In this document: positions 14,807-23,448 of the stretch, piece after piece | How the letters are laid out: every line of letters begins with the position of its first letter | Position numbering within the stretch: position 1 is the stretch's first letter | From: Acidobacteriota bacterium | GTDB taxonomy: Bacteria; Acidobacteriota; Vicinamibacteria; Vicinamibacterales; UBA8438 | NCBI GenBank assembly: GCA_026708265.1 | Contig: JAPOVI010000147.1 | Span: forward strand, 1 to 49,535 | Reading direction: 5' to 3' | DNA: 49,535 bases | The notes under the pieces: model-generated | Seen by the model: the letters and a program-made list of their open reading frames with translations, nothing else | Databases searched by the model: none | What the model was told of the DNA's origin: nothing | Program-made: the position numbers and the translations under genes

Positions 14807-16405
14807 TCACTCCTCGCGGCGGCAGGCGAAGCTGGCCGCGTCGTCCGGATCGCCGGCGCCGTCCCAGACCGCGATGTCGGGATAGGCGCACACCGGCCGC
14901 GTCCGCACCACCTCGCCGTCCTCGACCCGCTCGCCCAGGATGGTGTCCGGGGCGAGGCCGTCCTCCACCCACCGCTCGAGCGCGGTGAGCGGATCGAGGC
15001 GGTTGTAGCCGGGGCCGCCGGAGCAATGCCCGAGGCCGGGAACGAGGAACAGCCGGAAGTAGTCGCGCGTGGCGGCGAGGACGGCGTCGCGGTCGGCGTC
15101 GGCCCCCTCGTGCGCCAGCACGTCCTCGTAGTAGTCGATCGAGCCGAGCGGCGAGATGTCGGGATCGCTCCAGCCGTGGTAGACGATCAGCTTGGCGCCG
15201 CCGTCCCGAAGGCCGCTGAGGTCCGGGCTGTCGGCGTCGAGGGCCGGGCCGACCTTCTCGAGGGCGAACTCCAGGTCCGCGTCGTAGTCGAACGCCCGGA
15301 AGTCCCAGTCGGGCTCCTCGAAGACCATGTACTTGAAGAATCCGTCGGCCGCGAGCCAATGGAGGCTGCTGAACGGCTCGCCGCCGGTCACCCACGCCCG
15401 CCAGCCGCCGCCGGGCCCGTTCTCGCCCCCGGGCACCAGGCCCGGGAAGATGACCTCGCCGGCCGAGTTGCGCGAGCCGGCCCAGATGTCGCGGACGGCC
15501 TCCACCTGCCCCGGCGTGAGGCACGTCGCATCGTCCCGGCCGGCGGGGCAGGTGAGGGCGCCGGGGTCGAAGTCGCAGGCCCGCGGATCGTCGAGCACGC
15601 CGTCCTCGAGCCCGTCGAGCGCGTCGCAGGCGTTGTTGACCGCGTCGGCCAGCAGCGGAATCTTGCTCGGCGGGAAGTAGCGGCCCGGGTCCCTGAGCGT
15701 CGCGAGCGCGTACCAGAGGTGCGCCCCGGCGTAGAAGCGCGTCCAGTCGTTGGCCGGGTTGCCGGCGACGATGCCGTCGAAGTCGTCCGGATAGCGCTGG
15801 GCCTCCATCAGGCCCTGTTGCCCGCCCTTCGAGCAGCCGACGTAGTAGGAGTAGGCAGGGTCGCGCTCGTAGAAGGCGCTGGTGACGGTCCGCCCGTGGG
15901 TGGCCGTCAGGTGCAGCGAGCGGTGGCCGAAGTCGGCCACGAGGTCGGGGCGCCCGATGGCCCACGAGGCGTCGAACCCGCCCGTTCCGGGACGGACGTG
16001 CCCGGTGTCGGTGCTCGCGGCGGCGTAGCCGCGGCGCACGGCCGCCGCCATGGCCCCGTAGCTCACCACGCCGGCCATGCCGCCGTTGCCCGAGACGTGG
16101 AACTTGCCGTTCCAGCCTTCGACCGGAAGCCAGACCTCGAAGTTGACGGCCGGCTCCGTGACCGCGACGACGCGGCAGACGGCCGGCATGTCGAGCGGTT
16201 CTCCGCCGGTCGGGGCCAGCATCCCGGCCGCCACCGTCACCGCGCTGGCGATCGTGGTCTCGGGGAGCGCGAGCTCGACCAGGCTCTCGCACGTTGCCGC
16301 AACGGCGGGCGTGGCGGGCAGCATCGCGGTAGCGACGAAGAGGAACACGGCGGCGACGGCGGTCCGCGCGAATCGGCGCGGGCGGTTGAGCGGCATGATC
16401 AGCAC
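14807..16405 (-). CDS. Tannase/feruloyl-esterase family hydrolase
   Basis: A 532-residue exported enzyme. The signal peptide is clear (RRFARTAVAAVFLFVATAMLPATPAVA). The catalytic elbow is YVGCSKGGQQGL: in this family the Cys before the nucleophilic Ser forms a disulfide with the Cys next to the catalytic His, here PGLGHCSGG, and both are present. An inserted lid domain occupies about residues 215-400 and carries further cysteines (NNACDALDG, DPRACDF, LTCPAG) and a calcium-site-like stretch. Such enzymes release gallate, ferulate or similar phenolic acids from esters. The gene begins a leftward operon with the lipoprotein and the alpha/beta-hydrolase. The 253-base gap upstream to the divergent sulfatase gene presumably carries both promoters; none could be named with confidence. 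Confidence 0.88.
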   Translation of the reverse strand: MLIMPLNRPRRFARTAVAAVFLFVATAMLPATPAVAATCESLVELALPETTIASAVTVAAGMLAPTGGEPLDMPAVCRVVAVTEPAVNFEVWLPVEGWNGKFHVSGNGGMAGVVSYGAMAAAVRRGYAAASTDTGHVRPGTGGFDASWAIGRPDLVADFGHRSLHLTATHGRTVTSAFYERDPAYSYYVGCSKGGQQGLMEAQRYPDDFDGIVAGNPANDWTRFYAGAHLWYALATLRDPGRYFPPSKIPLLADAVNNACDALDGLEDGVLDDPRACDFDPGALTCPAGRDDATCLTPGQVEAVRDIWAGSRNSAGEVIFPGLVPGGENGPGGGWRAWVTGGEPFSSLHWLAADGFFKYMVFEEPDWDFRAFDYDADLEFALEKVGPALDADSPDLSGLRDGGAKLIVYHGWSDPDISPLGSIDYYEDVLAHEGADADRDAVLAATRDYFRLFLVPGLGHCSGGPGYNRLDPLTALERWVEDGLAPDTILGERVEDGEVVRTRPVCAYPDIAVWDGAGDPDDAASFACRREE

Positions 16406-16658
16406 CTTCCTGGCGGCAGGCCGCCCCTCTTCGCGGGCGCGCCCTTCCCGTGAACACCGGCCTTGGGAGTCTGCGCCCGAGAACGTGCGCTTGGGCGCCC
16501 TCGAGCCGCGCGGACTCCGTCGCGCCCGCTCGGGGCGCGCAACTGCCGTTAGCTTGCCCCGGATCGCGCGACCAGTTCAAGGGCGCGGCGGCCGGCGGCC
16601 ACCGTCCGGTGCGGGGTGAGCGGCTGATATCATCTGCGTACGTCTGGAGGCACGCGAC

Positions 16659-19166
16659 ATGCGTCGATGGCACGGGATGGTCGTGGCCCTGGCGGCCGCA
16701 CTCGCTGCATCGTGCGGTGGCGCTCCGGAGCCGGTGGCGCTCCGGCTGCTCGATCTCTTCGACGCCGCCACGGTCGAGCAGACCGTCGAGGTCGAGCCCC
16801 TCGACCCGACAGAGTGGCGTTTCGACGGCGAGGGGACGATCGCCGCCCCCGAGCCTCCCGACGACTCTGAAGAAGCAGAGGCGGAGGGCTTCGAGGATCG
16901 CACGGCCACCGTCGGCTGGGCCGCCTACCACGACGTCGAGGGCCTGGAGGTCCGGGACGGGCGCCTGGTCGGCACCGCCGGCGAACTGCCCCTGCTGCAC
17001 GCGGCGCGGCCCGAGGAGCTCGACGAGAACGATCTGCTGCACGCGGTCGAGATCACGATGCGCGTATCGGCCGGGACGCGCGTCGGCGTGACGTTCAACG
17101 GCGCGCGCGAACTGGACGAGGAACGCGTGCTGCGGGGCATCCGCCGGGCCCCCACGCCGGCGCTCTTCGCCGAGCTCGAGCCGGGCGACGAAGTCCAGAC
17201 CTATACCCTGCAGGATGTCGCGCGGTCGTTCTCGATCGCCGGCATCCGGCATCTGCTCGTCCAGCCGACCGACGAGGAGGGGGCGACCTTCGAGATCGAG
17301 TCCGTGCGGCTCGTCCCGCGGACGGAGCACCTGCGGTCGGTGAGCTCCGGCCCCGGCTGGCAGGGACTGGGGGAGGTCTACCGCGAGACGATCGTCAGCC
17401 GGTCTCCGGAGCGCATCACGATCGACCTCGATCTTCCGGACAATCCCTGGCTGGACATCGCGGTCGGCACGATCGAGGCCGATCCGGTTACGTTCAACGT
17501 GTCCATCGACGGCGCGGGCATCTGGCGGCGGACGGTGACGCTGCCGCACCGCTGGGAGACGAGACGCCTCGATCTGGCGGACTACGCCGGCCGGACGGTG
17601 AGCGTGGCGCTGTCGCTCGACGGTCCGGACGACGGCCTGCTCGGCTTCTGGGGCACGCCCGTGGTGCGGAACGGCGGGGCGCCGCCTGCACGCAACGACG
17701 ACCCGAGCGAGGCGCGCGCCGCCCTCGGCGACGGCGGGTCGGCGGCCCCGCAGGGCGTCATCGTCTTCCTCGGCGACACCCTGCGGCGCGACCACCTCGA
17801 TGCCTACGGCTACGGGCGCGAGACCGCGCCCGTGCTGTCGCGGCTCGCATCGGAGGGCGTGCTCTTCCGCGACGCCATCTCGCAGGGCACGTGGACGAAG
17901 GTGTCGGTGCCGTCCATCCTCACGTCGCTGTACCCGGCGTCCACCGGTATCGTCGCCATTCCGGATCGGGTCCCGTCGGCCGCCACGACCCTCGCCGAGG
18001 CGTATCGCAGCGCCGGCTACGCCACCTTCCAGACGTCGTCGGTGCAGTTCACCGGCAAGCTCACCAACCTGCACCAGGGCGTCGAGATATTGCACGAGCG
18101 GGCGTCGGTCGACACCGATGATCTCGGCCACAGCAGCGCCAAGACGGCCCGCACGTTCGTCGACCGCTTCCTGACCTGGCTCGACGACCACCACGACATC
18201 CCGTTCTACGCCCTGATCCACGTCTTCGACCCGCATTCCCCGTTCGAGCCCTATCCGCCGTACGACCTGATGTGGGCGTCGCCGACGGGCAAGGAGGATC
18301 ACGAGTCGCGCCTCGAGCTCGTGGACGAGACCTTCGGCGACGACAAGCGGATCGGCGACGGTAACCGCGTCGGCCCGGAGTTGTTCCCGAACCGCGCGGA
18401 GCTCGAGGAGTCCGGGATCGACCCGGAGGCGTTCGTCGCCCACGAGCTGGACTGGTACGACGGCTCCATCCGCGGCATGGACGCCGAGATCGCGCGGTTG
18501 ATGGAGGGCCTCGAGGAACGTGGCGTCGCCGGCGACACGCTGCTCGCCTTCATCAGCGACCACGGCGAGGAGTTCCTCGAGCACGGATGGCACTGGCACG
18601 GGAACACGGTCTACGGCGAGATTCTCAACATCCCGCTGATGCTCCGCTGGGAGGGCGTGCTGCCGGCCGGCGTCGTGGTGGACGAGACGGTCGAATCGAT
18701 CGACCTGATGCCGACGCTGCTCGCGCTGAGCGGCATCGCCGCGCCGGACGAGGCCCAGGGGCGCAGCCTGCTCCCCCTCGTCGCGGATCCGGACGACCCG
18801 GAGGCCCTCGGCTGGGTGCGCCGGCCGGCGTTCAGCGAGCGGAAGCGCATGCCGAGCCGGGAGGAGCGCAGCAACCCCGAGGACGTCGATCAGTACTCCG
18901 TGGTCTGGGACGGCTGGAAGCTCGTGCGCAACGTCGACCCGCCGGAGGGGCGCGCCGAGTACGAGCTCTACTCGCACGAGGCCGATCCCATCAACCTGAA
19001 CGACGTGTCGGCCGACCATCCCGAGATCGTCGAGGAGTTGAAGGAGCAGTTGGCGGCGCGGCTGCGGTATGCCGAGGCGCGGAAGCTGGCGTCGGACGAG
19101 GACGCGGCGGACGACCTGAGCCCGGAGGAGCTGCAGCGCCTGCGGCGGCTCGGCTACATCCGATGA
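16659..19166 (+). CDS. Sulfatase-fold lipoprotein with a non-sulfatase active site
   Basis: An 835-residue protein with a lipoprotein signal (ALAAALAASCGG, lipobox Cys near residue 19). Residues 25-365 are beta-rich and of unknown role; residues about 366-740 are an alkaline-phosphatase/sulfatase domain. Metal ligands are seen in FLGDTLRRDHLDAYGY and SDHGEEFLEHGWHWHG. The site that in sulfatases is C-x-P-S-R reads T-K-V-S-V here: Thr413 replaces the Cys that becomes formylglycine, and Pro and Arg are also lost. It should therefore not be matured by the sulfatase-modifying enzyme, and a phosphoester or phosphotransferase activity with Thr as nucleophile is more likely. The ATG at 16659 has a GGAGG eight bases before it. 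The DUF5916 gene overlaps its stop (ATGA). Confidence 0.85.
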   Translation: MRRWHGMVVALAAALAASCGGAPEPVALRLLDLFDAATVEQTVEVEPLDPTEWRFDGEGTIAAPEPPDDSEEAEAEGFEDRTATVGWAAYHDVEGLEVRDGRLVGTAGELPLLHAARPEELDENDLLHAVEITMRVSAGTRVGVTFNGARELDEERVLRGIRRAPTPALFAELEPGDEVQTYTLQDVARSFSIAGIRHLLVQPTDEEGATFEIESVRLVPRTEHLRSVSSGPGWQGLGEVYRETIVSRSPERITIDLDLPDNPWLDIAVGTIEADPVTFNVSIDGAGIWRRTVTLPHRWETRRLDLADYAGRTVSVALSLDGPDDGLLGFWGTPVVRNGGAPPARNDDPSEARAALGDGGSAAPQGVIVFLGDTLRRDHLDAYGYGRETAPVLSRLASEGVLFRDAISQGTWTKVSVPSILTSLYPASTGIVAIPDRVPSAATTLAEAYRSAGYATFQTSSVQFTGKLTNLHQGVEILHERASVDTDDLGHSSAKTARTFVDRFLTWLDDHHDIPFYALIHVFDPHSPFEPYPPYDLMWASPTGKEDHESRLELVDETFGDDKRIGDGNRVGPELFPNRAELEESGIDPEAFVAHELDWYDGSIRGMDAEIARLMEGLEERGVAGDTLLAFISDHGEEFLEHGWHWHGNTVYGEILNIPLMLRWEGVLPAGVVVDETVESIDLMPTLLALSGIAAPDEAQGRSLLPLVADPDDPEALGWVRRPAFSERKRMPSREERSNPEDVDQYSVVWDGWKLVRNVDPPEGRAEYELYSHEADPINLNDVSADHPEIVEELKEQLAARLRYAEARKLASDEDAADDLSPEELQRLRRLGYIR

Positions 19167-21652
19167 CAGAGCAGCGAACGGCGATCTCGGGGCGCGTCGG
19201 ATACGGCGCCGGACTCGGCGTGCTCCTGGCGTTGGCTTCCCTGTCGCTCGGCCCGGCGCCGGCGGCGGCGCAGTCGGAGGGCTCCGCGGCCGGTCTGGCC
19301 CTCGACGGACGGGCGGCCGACGGGGTGGGCGGCTCGGACGCGGGCGGATCCTCGCCCCCTCCCGGGCTCGTCGCCGCACCGGCGGACGCCGGCGGCTCGG
19401 CCGCCGCGCAGGGCGCCGCGGGGCTCGGCATCGGCGCCGGGCTCTCGATCAAGCAGGTCTTCGCGACGGGGATCGAGGAGACGCCCGTGCTCGACGGCGA
19501 CGTGCTGGGCGATTCCGCGTGGGCGGCGGCCCGACCTACGACCGGCTTCCGGCAGACAGCCCCCGACGAGGGCCAGCCGGCGTCGGAGCGGACGGAGGTC
19601 CGCATCGCGTACACCAGCGACACCATCTACATCGGCGTCGTCTGCTACGACCGCGACCCGTCGTCGATCATCGTGACCGACAGCCGGCGCGACTCCTCGC
19701 TGCGCGACAGCGACAGCTTCCTGGTCATCCTCGACACCTTCAGCGACCGGCAGAACGGCTTCGTCTTCGGCACCAGTCCGGCCGGCCAGGAATACGACGG
19801 GCAGGTCATCAACGAGGGTGGGGGACGGGGCGGCGGCTTCCGGTCCAGCGGGAGCGGCGGGTTTTCGCGCGGCAGCGCCGGCGGGTTCAACCTGAACTGG
19901 GACGGCGCGTGGCAGGTGCGGACCCGCGTCTCCGACATCGGCTGGAGCGCCGAGTTCGCCATTCCGCTCCGGACCGTGCGCTATCCCGCGCGGGAACTCC
20001 AGTCGTGGGGGGTGAACTTCCAGCGGAACATCCGGCGGCGCAACGAGACGGTCTACTGGGCGCCGCTGCCGCGCCAGTACAACCTCTACCGCCTCTCGAT
20101 GGCCGGGCAGCTCTCCGGGCTGCGGGTACCGGCGGAGCGCGCCGCCAACCTGCAGATGACGCCCTATGTCGTAGGTGAGTTGGTCACGCGCGACGCCGCT
20201 CCCGATCGCGGGCCCGTGCTGCTCGGCGACGCCGGGGGCGACCTCAAGTACAGCGTGACGTCGGGCCTCACGCTCGACGCAACCTACAACACCGACTTCG
20301 CGCAGGTCGAGGTGGACGACCAGCAGATCAACCTCGATCGCTTCAACCTCTTCTTTCCCGAGAAGCGTCCCTTCTTCCTCGAGAACGCGGGGGCGTTCAG
20401 CGTCAACGCGGCCTCGGCCAGCGGGCGCAACCTGGGGCAGACCGAGCTCTTCTTCAGCCGCCGCATCGGGATCGACGACACGGGCGCCCAGATCCCGATC
20501 ACCGCCGGGGCCCGCCTGTCCGGGAAGGTCTTCGACACCGTGACCGTCGGCGTCCTCAACATGCAGACGGAGGCGCCCGCGGCCGGAGGCGCAGGCAACA
20601 ACTTCACCGTCACCCGCCTGCGGCAGGATCTTCCCAACCGCTCGAGCATCGGGGGCCTGTTCATCAACCGCCAGGCTACGGGTCCGCAGGCGCTCGCGAC
20701 CGACTACAACCGGACCTACGCGCTCGACGGCCGCTGGGGCATCGGCCAGAACGGGCTCGTGCAGGGCTTCATCGGCGGGACCCAGACGCCGGGTCGTGAG
20801 GGCCGCGACCATGCGCTGAGCCTGTCCGGGGCCTACAGCTCCCAGATGTGGCGCCTCAGCACCGGCTACCAGGAGAACGGCGAGGACTTCAATCCGGAGG
20901 TCGGCTACCTGCGCCGGCCCGGCGGATTCCGGAAGTACGACCTGGCGATCAACAACCGGTCACGGCCCGACGGCTTCCTGAAGTTCCAGGAGCTCACGCC
21001 GCACGCCACTTTCTCGCGCATCTGGAACCTCAACGGCGCGATGGAGACCACCTACATCCACACGCACTTCACGGGCGAGTTCGAGGACAGCTCGTCGGTC
21101 GGCATCGCCTACGACACGCGGAGCGAGCGCGTGTTCCAGTCGTTCACGGTGTCCGGCCTGACGATCCCGGCGAGCCGCTACGACTGGAGCGAGGTCAGCT
21201 CGTCGTTCTACTACAACCGCTCGGCGCCGGTGAGCGCCGGCGTGCGCGCGGTGGCCCGCGGGTCCTTCGGGGGCCACAACGTGACGCTCCGCCCGACGGT
21301 GCAGGCCCGCTACGGGGAGACCCTGAACCTCTCGCTCAGCTACAGCCGGAACGACATCGACCTGCCGTCGGGAACCACCGTCACCAACCTGACCAGCATT
21401 CGCGCGGGCTACAACTTCTCGCCGCGCATGTTCTTCCAGACGCTCGTGCAGCACAACGACAGTGCGCGCCTCTGGTCGGTGAACTTCCGCGTCGGCTGGC
21501 TGCAGGACGCCAACACCGGCCTGTTCCTGGTCTACAACGAAACGCAGGGCCTCTACGACGGCCTGGAAGACCCCCACGACTACATCCCGGCCGGGGCCGG
21601 GCGCAGTCTCATCCTCAAGTACAGCTACCTCTTCGACGTGCTCGACCACTAG
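19163..21652 (+). CDS. DUF5916 outer-membrane-type protein with CBM9-like N-terminal domain
   Basis: An 829-residue exported protein. The signal peptide ends near GPAPAAAQ; a Gly/Ala-rich linker runs to about residue 95. Residues about 100-280 resemble a family-9 carbohydrate-binding/DOMON-like module (ETPVLDGDVLGDSAWAAA, then IAYTSDTIYIGVVCYD). The rest is rich in alternating beta strands with aromatic ends and closes with LKYSYLFDVLDH, as in an outer-membrane beta-barrel; DFAQVEVDDQQINLDRFNLF with FPEKRPFFLENA is the DUF5916 signature. No enzymatic role is established for the family. The ATG overlaps the preceding stop by four bases, so it is co-expressed with the sulfatase-fold lipoprotein, which suggests joint handling of a substrate at the cell surface. 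The reading frame is open upstream to 18587, but that part lies inside the preceding gene. Confidence 0.85.
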   Translation: MTEQRTAISGRVGYGAGLGVLLALASLSLGPAPAAAQSEGSAAGLALDGRAADGVGGSDAGGSSPPPGLVAAPADAGGSAAAQGAAGLGIGAGLSIKQVFATGIEETPVLDGDVLGDSAWAAARPTTGFRQTAPDEGQPASERTEVRIAYTSDTIYIGVVCYDRDPSSIIVTDSRRDSSLRDSDSFLVILDTFSDRQNGFVFGTSPAGQEYDGQVINEGGGRGGGFRSSGSGGFSRGSAGGFNLNWDGAWQVRTRVSDIGWSAEFAIPLRTVRYPARELQSWGVNFQRNIRRRNETVYWAPLPRQYNLYRLSMAGQLSGLRVPAERAANLQMTPYVVGELVTRDAAPDRGPVLLGDAGGDLKYSVTSGLTLDATYNTDFAQVEVDDQQINLDRFNLFFPEKRPFFLENAGAFSVNAASASGRNLGQTELFFSRRIGIDDTGAQIPITAGARLSGKVFDTVTVGVLNMQTEAPAAGGAGNNFTVTRLRQDLPNRSSIGGLFINRQATGPQALATDYNRTYALDGRWGIGQNGLVQGFIGGTQTPGREGRDHALSLSGAYSSQMWRLSTGYQENGEDFNPEVGYLRRPGGFRKYDLAINNRSRPDGFLKFQELTPHATFSRIWNLNGAMETTYIHTHFTGEFEDSSSVGIAYDTRSERVFQSFTVSGLTIPASRYDWSEVSSSFYYNRSAPVSAGVRAVARGSFGGHNVTLRPTVQARYGETLNLSLSYSRNDIDLPSGTTVTNLTSIRAGYNFSPRMFFQTLVQHNDSARLWSVNFRVGWLQDANTGLFLVYNETQGLYDGLEDPHDYIPAGAGRSLILKYSYLFDVLDH

Positions 21653-21676
21653 CGATGCTGAAGGAGCTCGGGGTCG

Positions 21677-21692
21677 GCGATCCGCGGATCGC
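21677..21692. repeat. Perfect 16-bp palindrome
   Basis: GCGATCCGCGGATCGC is its own reverse complement. It lies 24 bases after the DUF5916 stop, in the 119-base gap before the metallo-beta-lactamase-fold gene. It could be a protein-binding site or part of an intergenic REP-like element; a second hairpin follows 28 bases later. Confidence 0.7.
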
Positions 21693-21720
21693 TCCGCGAC
21701 GCCGCAGGCGTGTGCTGGAC

Positions 21721-21751
21721 GCCCGCGATGGCCGCGCTCGCGATCGCGGGC
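21721..21751. repeat. Hairpin with 9-bp perfect stem
   Basis: GCCCGCGAT at 21721-21729 pairs with ATCGCGGGC at 21743-21751 around a 13-base loop. It ends 20 bases before the ATG at 21772. It could attenuate transcription or stabilise an RNA end between the two genes. No U-tract follows, so a standard terminator is not claimed. Confidence 0.6.
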
Positions 21752-21771
21752 GCAGACCCGGGGGGGGACCC

Positions 21772-22611
21772 ATGACCCGACGCTGTCTTGCCGTCGTCGC
21801 CCTGCTGGCGGTTGCCTCCGCCGTTTCCCTCGCGCAGCGCGACTGGAACGCCCCGTTCCCGGCCCACCACGTCATCGACAACGTCTACTTCGTCGGGACG
21901 CAGCAGCTCGGGAGCTTCCTGGTCACGACGCCGGAGGGGCACATCCTGATCAACAGCGACTTCGAGTCGACGGTGCCGTCGATCCGGAGCAGCGTGGAGG
22001 CCCTGGGATTCGAGTTCACCGACATCGCCGTCGTGCTCGGGAGCCACGCCCACGGGGACCACATGGAAGCCAACGCGCTCGTCAAGGAACTGACGGGTGC
22101 GGAGGTGATGGTGATGCGGGAAGACGTGGCCCGTCTCCGCTCCATGCGCCCCGGCGGCCGGGAGCAGCCGATCGACCGCATCCTCGACGACGGCGACAGG
22201 GTGACGCTGGGCGGGGAGACGCTCATCGCCCACCGCACGCCGGGCCATACCGAAGGCTGCACGAGCTGGGGGCTCGAGGTCGAGGAGCGCGGCCGGACCT
22301 ACCTGGCGCTCGTCGTGTGCAGCTTCGGCGTCAATCCCGGCTATGTCCTGGTGGACAACCCGGACTATCCGGGGATTGCCGACGACTACCGGGCGACGTT
22401 CGCGAAGGCGCGCTCGCTGCCGGTCGACGTCTTCCTCGGCGCCCACGGCTTCTGGTACGACATGGAGCGCAAGGTGGAGCGGGCGATGACCCGCGGCGAC
22501 GACGACCCGAACCCGTTCGTCGACCCGGAGGGGTACCACGCGCACATCGACCTGCAGGAGGGACGCTTCCTGGAGATGCTGCGCGAGCAGCAGGGCGCCG
22601 CGGGCAGGTGA
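21772..22611 (+). CDS. Exported metallo-beta-lactamase-fold hydrolase (subclass B3-like)
   Basis: A 279-residue protein with a signal peptide (CLAVVALLAVASAVSLAQ). Zinc ligands are in order: H92, H94, D96 and H97 in SHAHGDHMEAN; a His in TPGHTEGCTSW; and a late His in LGAHGFWYDM. The sequence QQLGSFLVTTPEGHILINSD and the GHTxGCTxW pattern are characteristic of subclass B3 enzymes. True B3 enzymes open beta-lactam rings, but many environmental relatives with the same ligands have weak or different activities, so antibiotic resistance is possible and not shown. The ATG at 21772 was chosen because the signal peptide starts there; the frame is open upstream. It converges on the gene at 22739, with palindromic repeats between. 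Confidence 0.85.
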   Translation: MTRRCLAVVALLAVASAVSLAQRDWNAPFPAHHVIDNVYFVGTQQLGSFLVTTPEGHILINSDFESTVPSIRSSVEALGFEFTDIAVVLGSHAHGDHMEANALVKELTGAEVMVMREDVARLRSMRPGGREQPIDRILDDGDRVTLGGETLIAHRTPGHTEGCTSWGLEVEERGRTYLALVVCSFGVNPGYVLVDNPDYPGIADDYRATFAKARSLPVDVFLGAHGFWYDMERKVERAMTRGDDDPNPFVDPEGYHAHIDLQEGRFLEMLREQQGAAGR

Positions 22612-22618
22612 CGCGCGC

Positions 22619-22728
22619 CCTGACAGGCGCGTTGGGAGTCTCGCTGGCAATAAACTCCCGCGGCGGCCTGACGGGCGCGTTGGGAGTTTCGCCGGCGGGA
22701 CTCCTGCGGCGGCCTGACGGGCGCGGTG
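22619..22728. repeat. Tandem 46-48-bp palindrome-containing repeat, about 2.3 copies
   Basis: Units at 22619-22666 and 22667-22712 share the start CCTGACRGGCGCGTTGGGAG and the end GCGGCGG; a third, partial unit runs to about 22728. Each full unit can fold: GGGAGT pairs with ACTCCC in unit 1 (22634-22639 with 22654-22659), and GGAGT with ACTCC in unit 2. The array fills the gap between two converging genes, so it could act as a two-way terminator or be a REP-type element. Confidence 0.75.
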
Positions 22729-22738
22729 CAGGCTCCCC

Positions 22739-23437
22739 TCAGTTGACGATGACCGCCACGGCCTCGTGGAACCGCGCCAGGGGCCGCGGGAAGATCTCGA
22801 AGGCGTCGAAAGGATTGAGCTGGATGTCGGGGTACTCCGCCCCCTCGACCTCCGTGCACGAGTACGTTCCCCAGGCAGCGTCGACCACCAGGGTGGCGCC
22901 GGAGCCGGAGGTGAGCTCCACCCGTTCGCCGTGGAGTTCCGAGCCCTCGCACACCGCGGCGCTCCCGCGCGGCGGGCGATCCTCCGGTATGGCCACGCGG
23001 ACCGTCCGGCCGAGAGAATGGAACGGCACCGCCCGTCGCTCCGCGAGATCCCGCAGGCCGCTGGCCAGAGGGCCGTCGGCGCACTCCCGCGCCGCGGCGG
23101 TCCGCCGAGCCAGCGGGCTGTCAGGGATCGGGTCGCAGAGCCGGCTGCCGATCGCGTCCACGAGACCATCGTCGTCCAGGGAGAAGAAGTCGCGCGCACG
23201 GAGCCAGTCGACCACGGCGTTCCGCGTCGTCCCGTCGGCGAACATCTCCTCGAGCAGCGATTCGTGGCTCACCTCCGGGGCGCTCGTCGTCAGCTCCACC
23301 GCGCCGCCGCCGGGGAACGTGACGCTCACGGCCTCGACGGCCGGGGCCTGGGGTATCGCCCGGCCGGCGAGGAGCCCGATCACCAGGAGCGCCAAGCCAC
23401 CGAACACCATCTTGATCAAGTCGCCACGTGCTGGCAT
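22739..23437 (-). CDS. Membrane-anchored protein of unknown function
   Basis: A 232-residue protein with one N-terminal transmembrane segment (MVFGGLALLVIGLLAGRAIP) and an otherwise soluble, probably periplasmic body. No known domain was recognised. The body begins with strands (VEAVSVTFPGGGAVELTT), has a helical middle (LLEEMFADGTTRNAVVDWLRARDFF), two separated cysteines near residue 125 and in ARECADG, and ends with FDAFEIFPRPLARFHEAVAVIVN. The ATG at 23437 has a GAGGAGAG ribosome site. It starts 11 bases after the PQQ dehydrogenase, so it belongs to that transcript and may help to anchor or couple the dehydrogenase; that is inferred from position only. Confidence 0.65.
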   Translation of the reverse strand: MPARGDLIKMVFGGLALLVIGLLAGRAIPQAPAVEAVSVTFPGGGAVELTTSAPEVSHESLLEEMFADGTTRNAVVDWLRARDFFSLDDDGLVDAIGSRLCDPIPDSPLARRTAAARECADGPLASGLRDLAERRAVPFHSLGRTVRVAIPEDRPPRGSAAVCEGSELHGERVELTSGSGATLVVDAAWGTYSCTEVEGAEYPDIQLNPFDAFEIFPRPLARFHEAVAVIVN

Positions 23438-23448
23438 CTGCTCTCCTC

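Noticed and set aside
14745..19379. A very long open frame (about 1540 codons) on the minus strand crossing the tannase and sulfatase regions
   Set aside because: It is antisense to well-supported genes, extremely arginine/proline-rich and without domains; high-GC third positions keep such frames open by chance.
21772..22611. Calling the metallo-beta-lactamase-fold protein an antibiotic-resistance enzyme
   Set aside because: The zinc ligands fit subclass B3, but many environmental relatives have other substrates; sequence alone does not show resistance.
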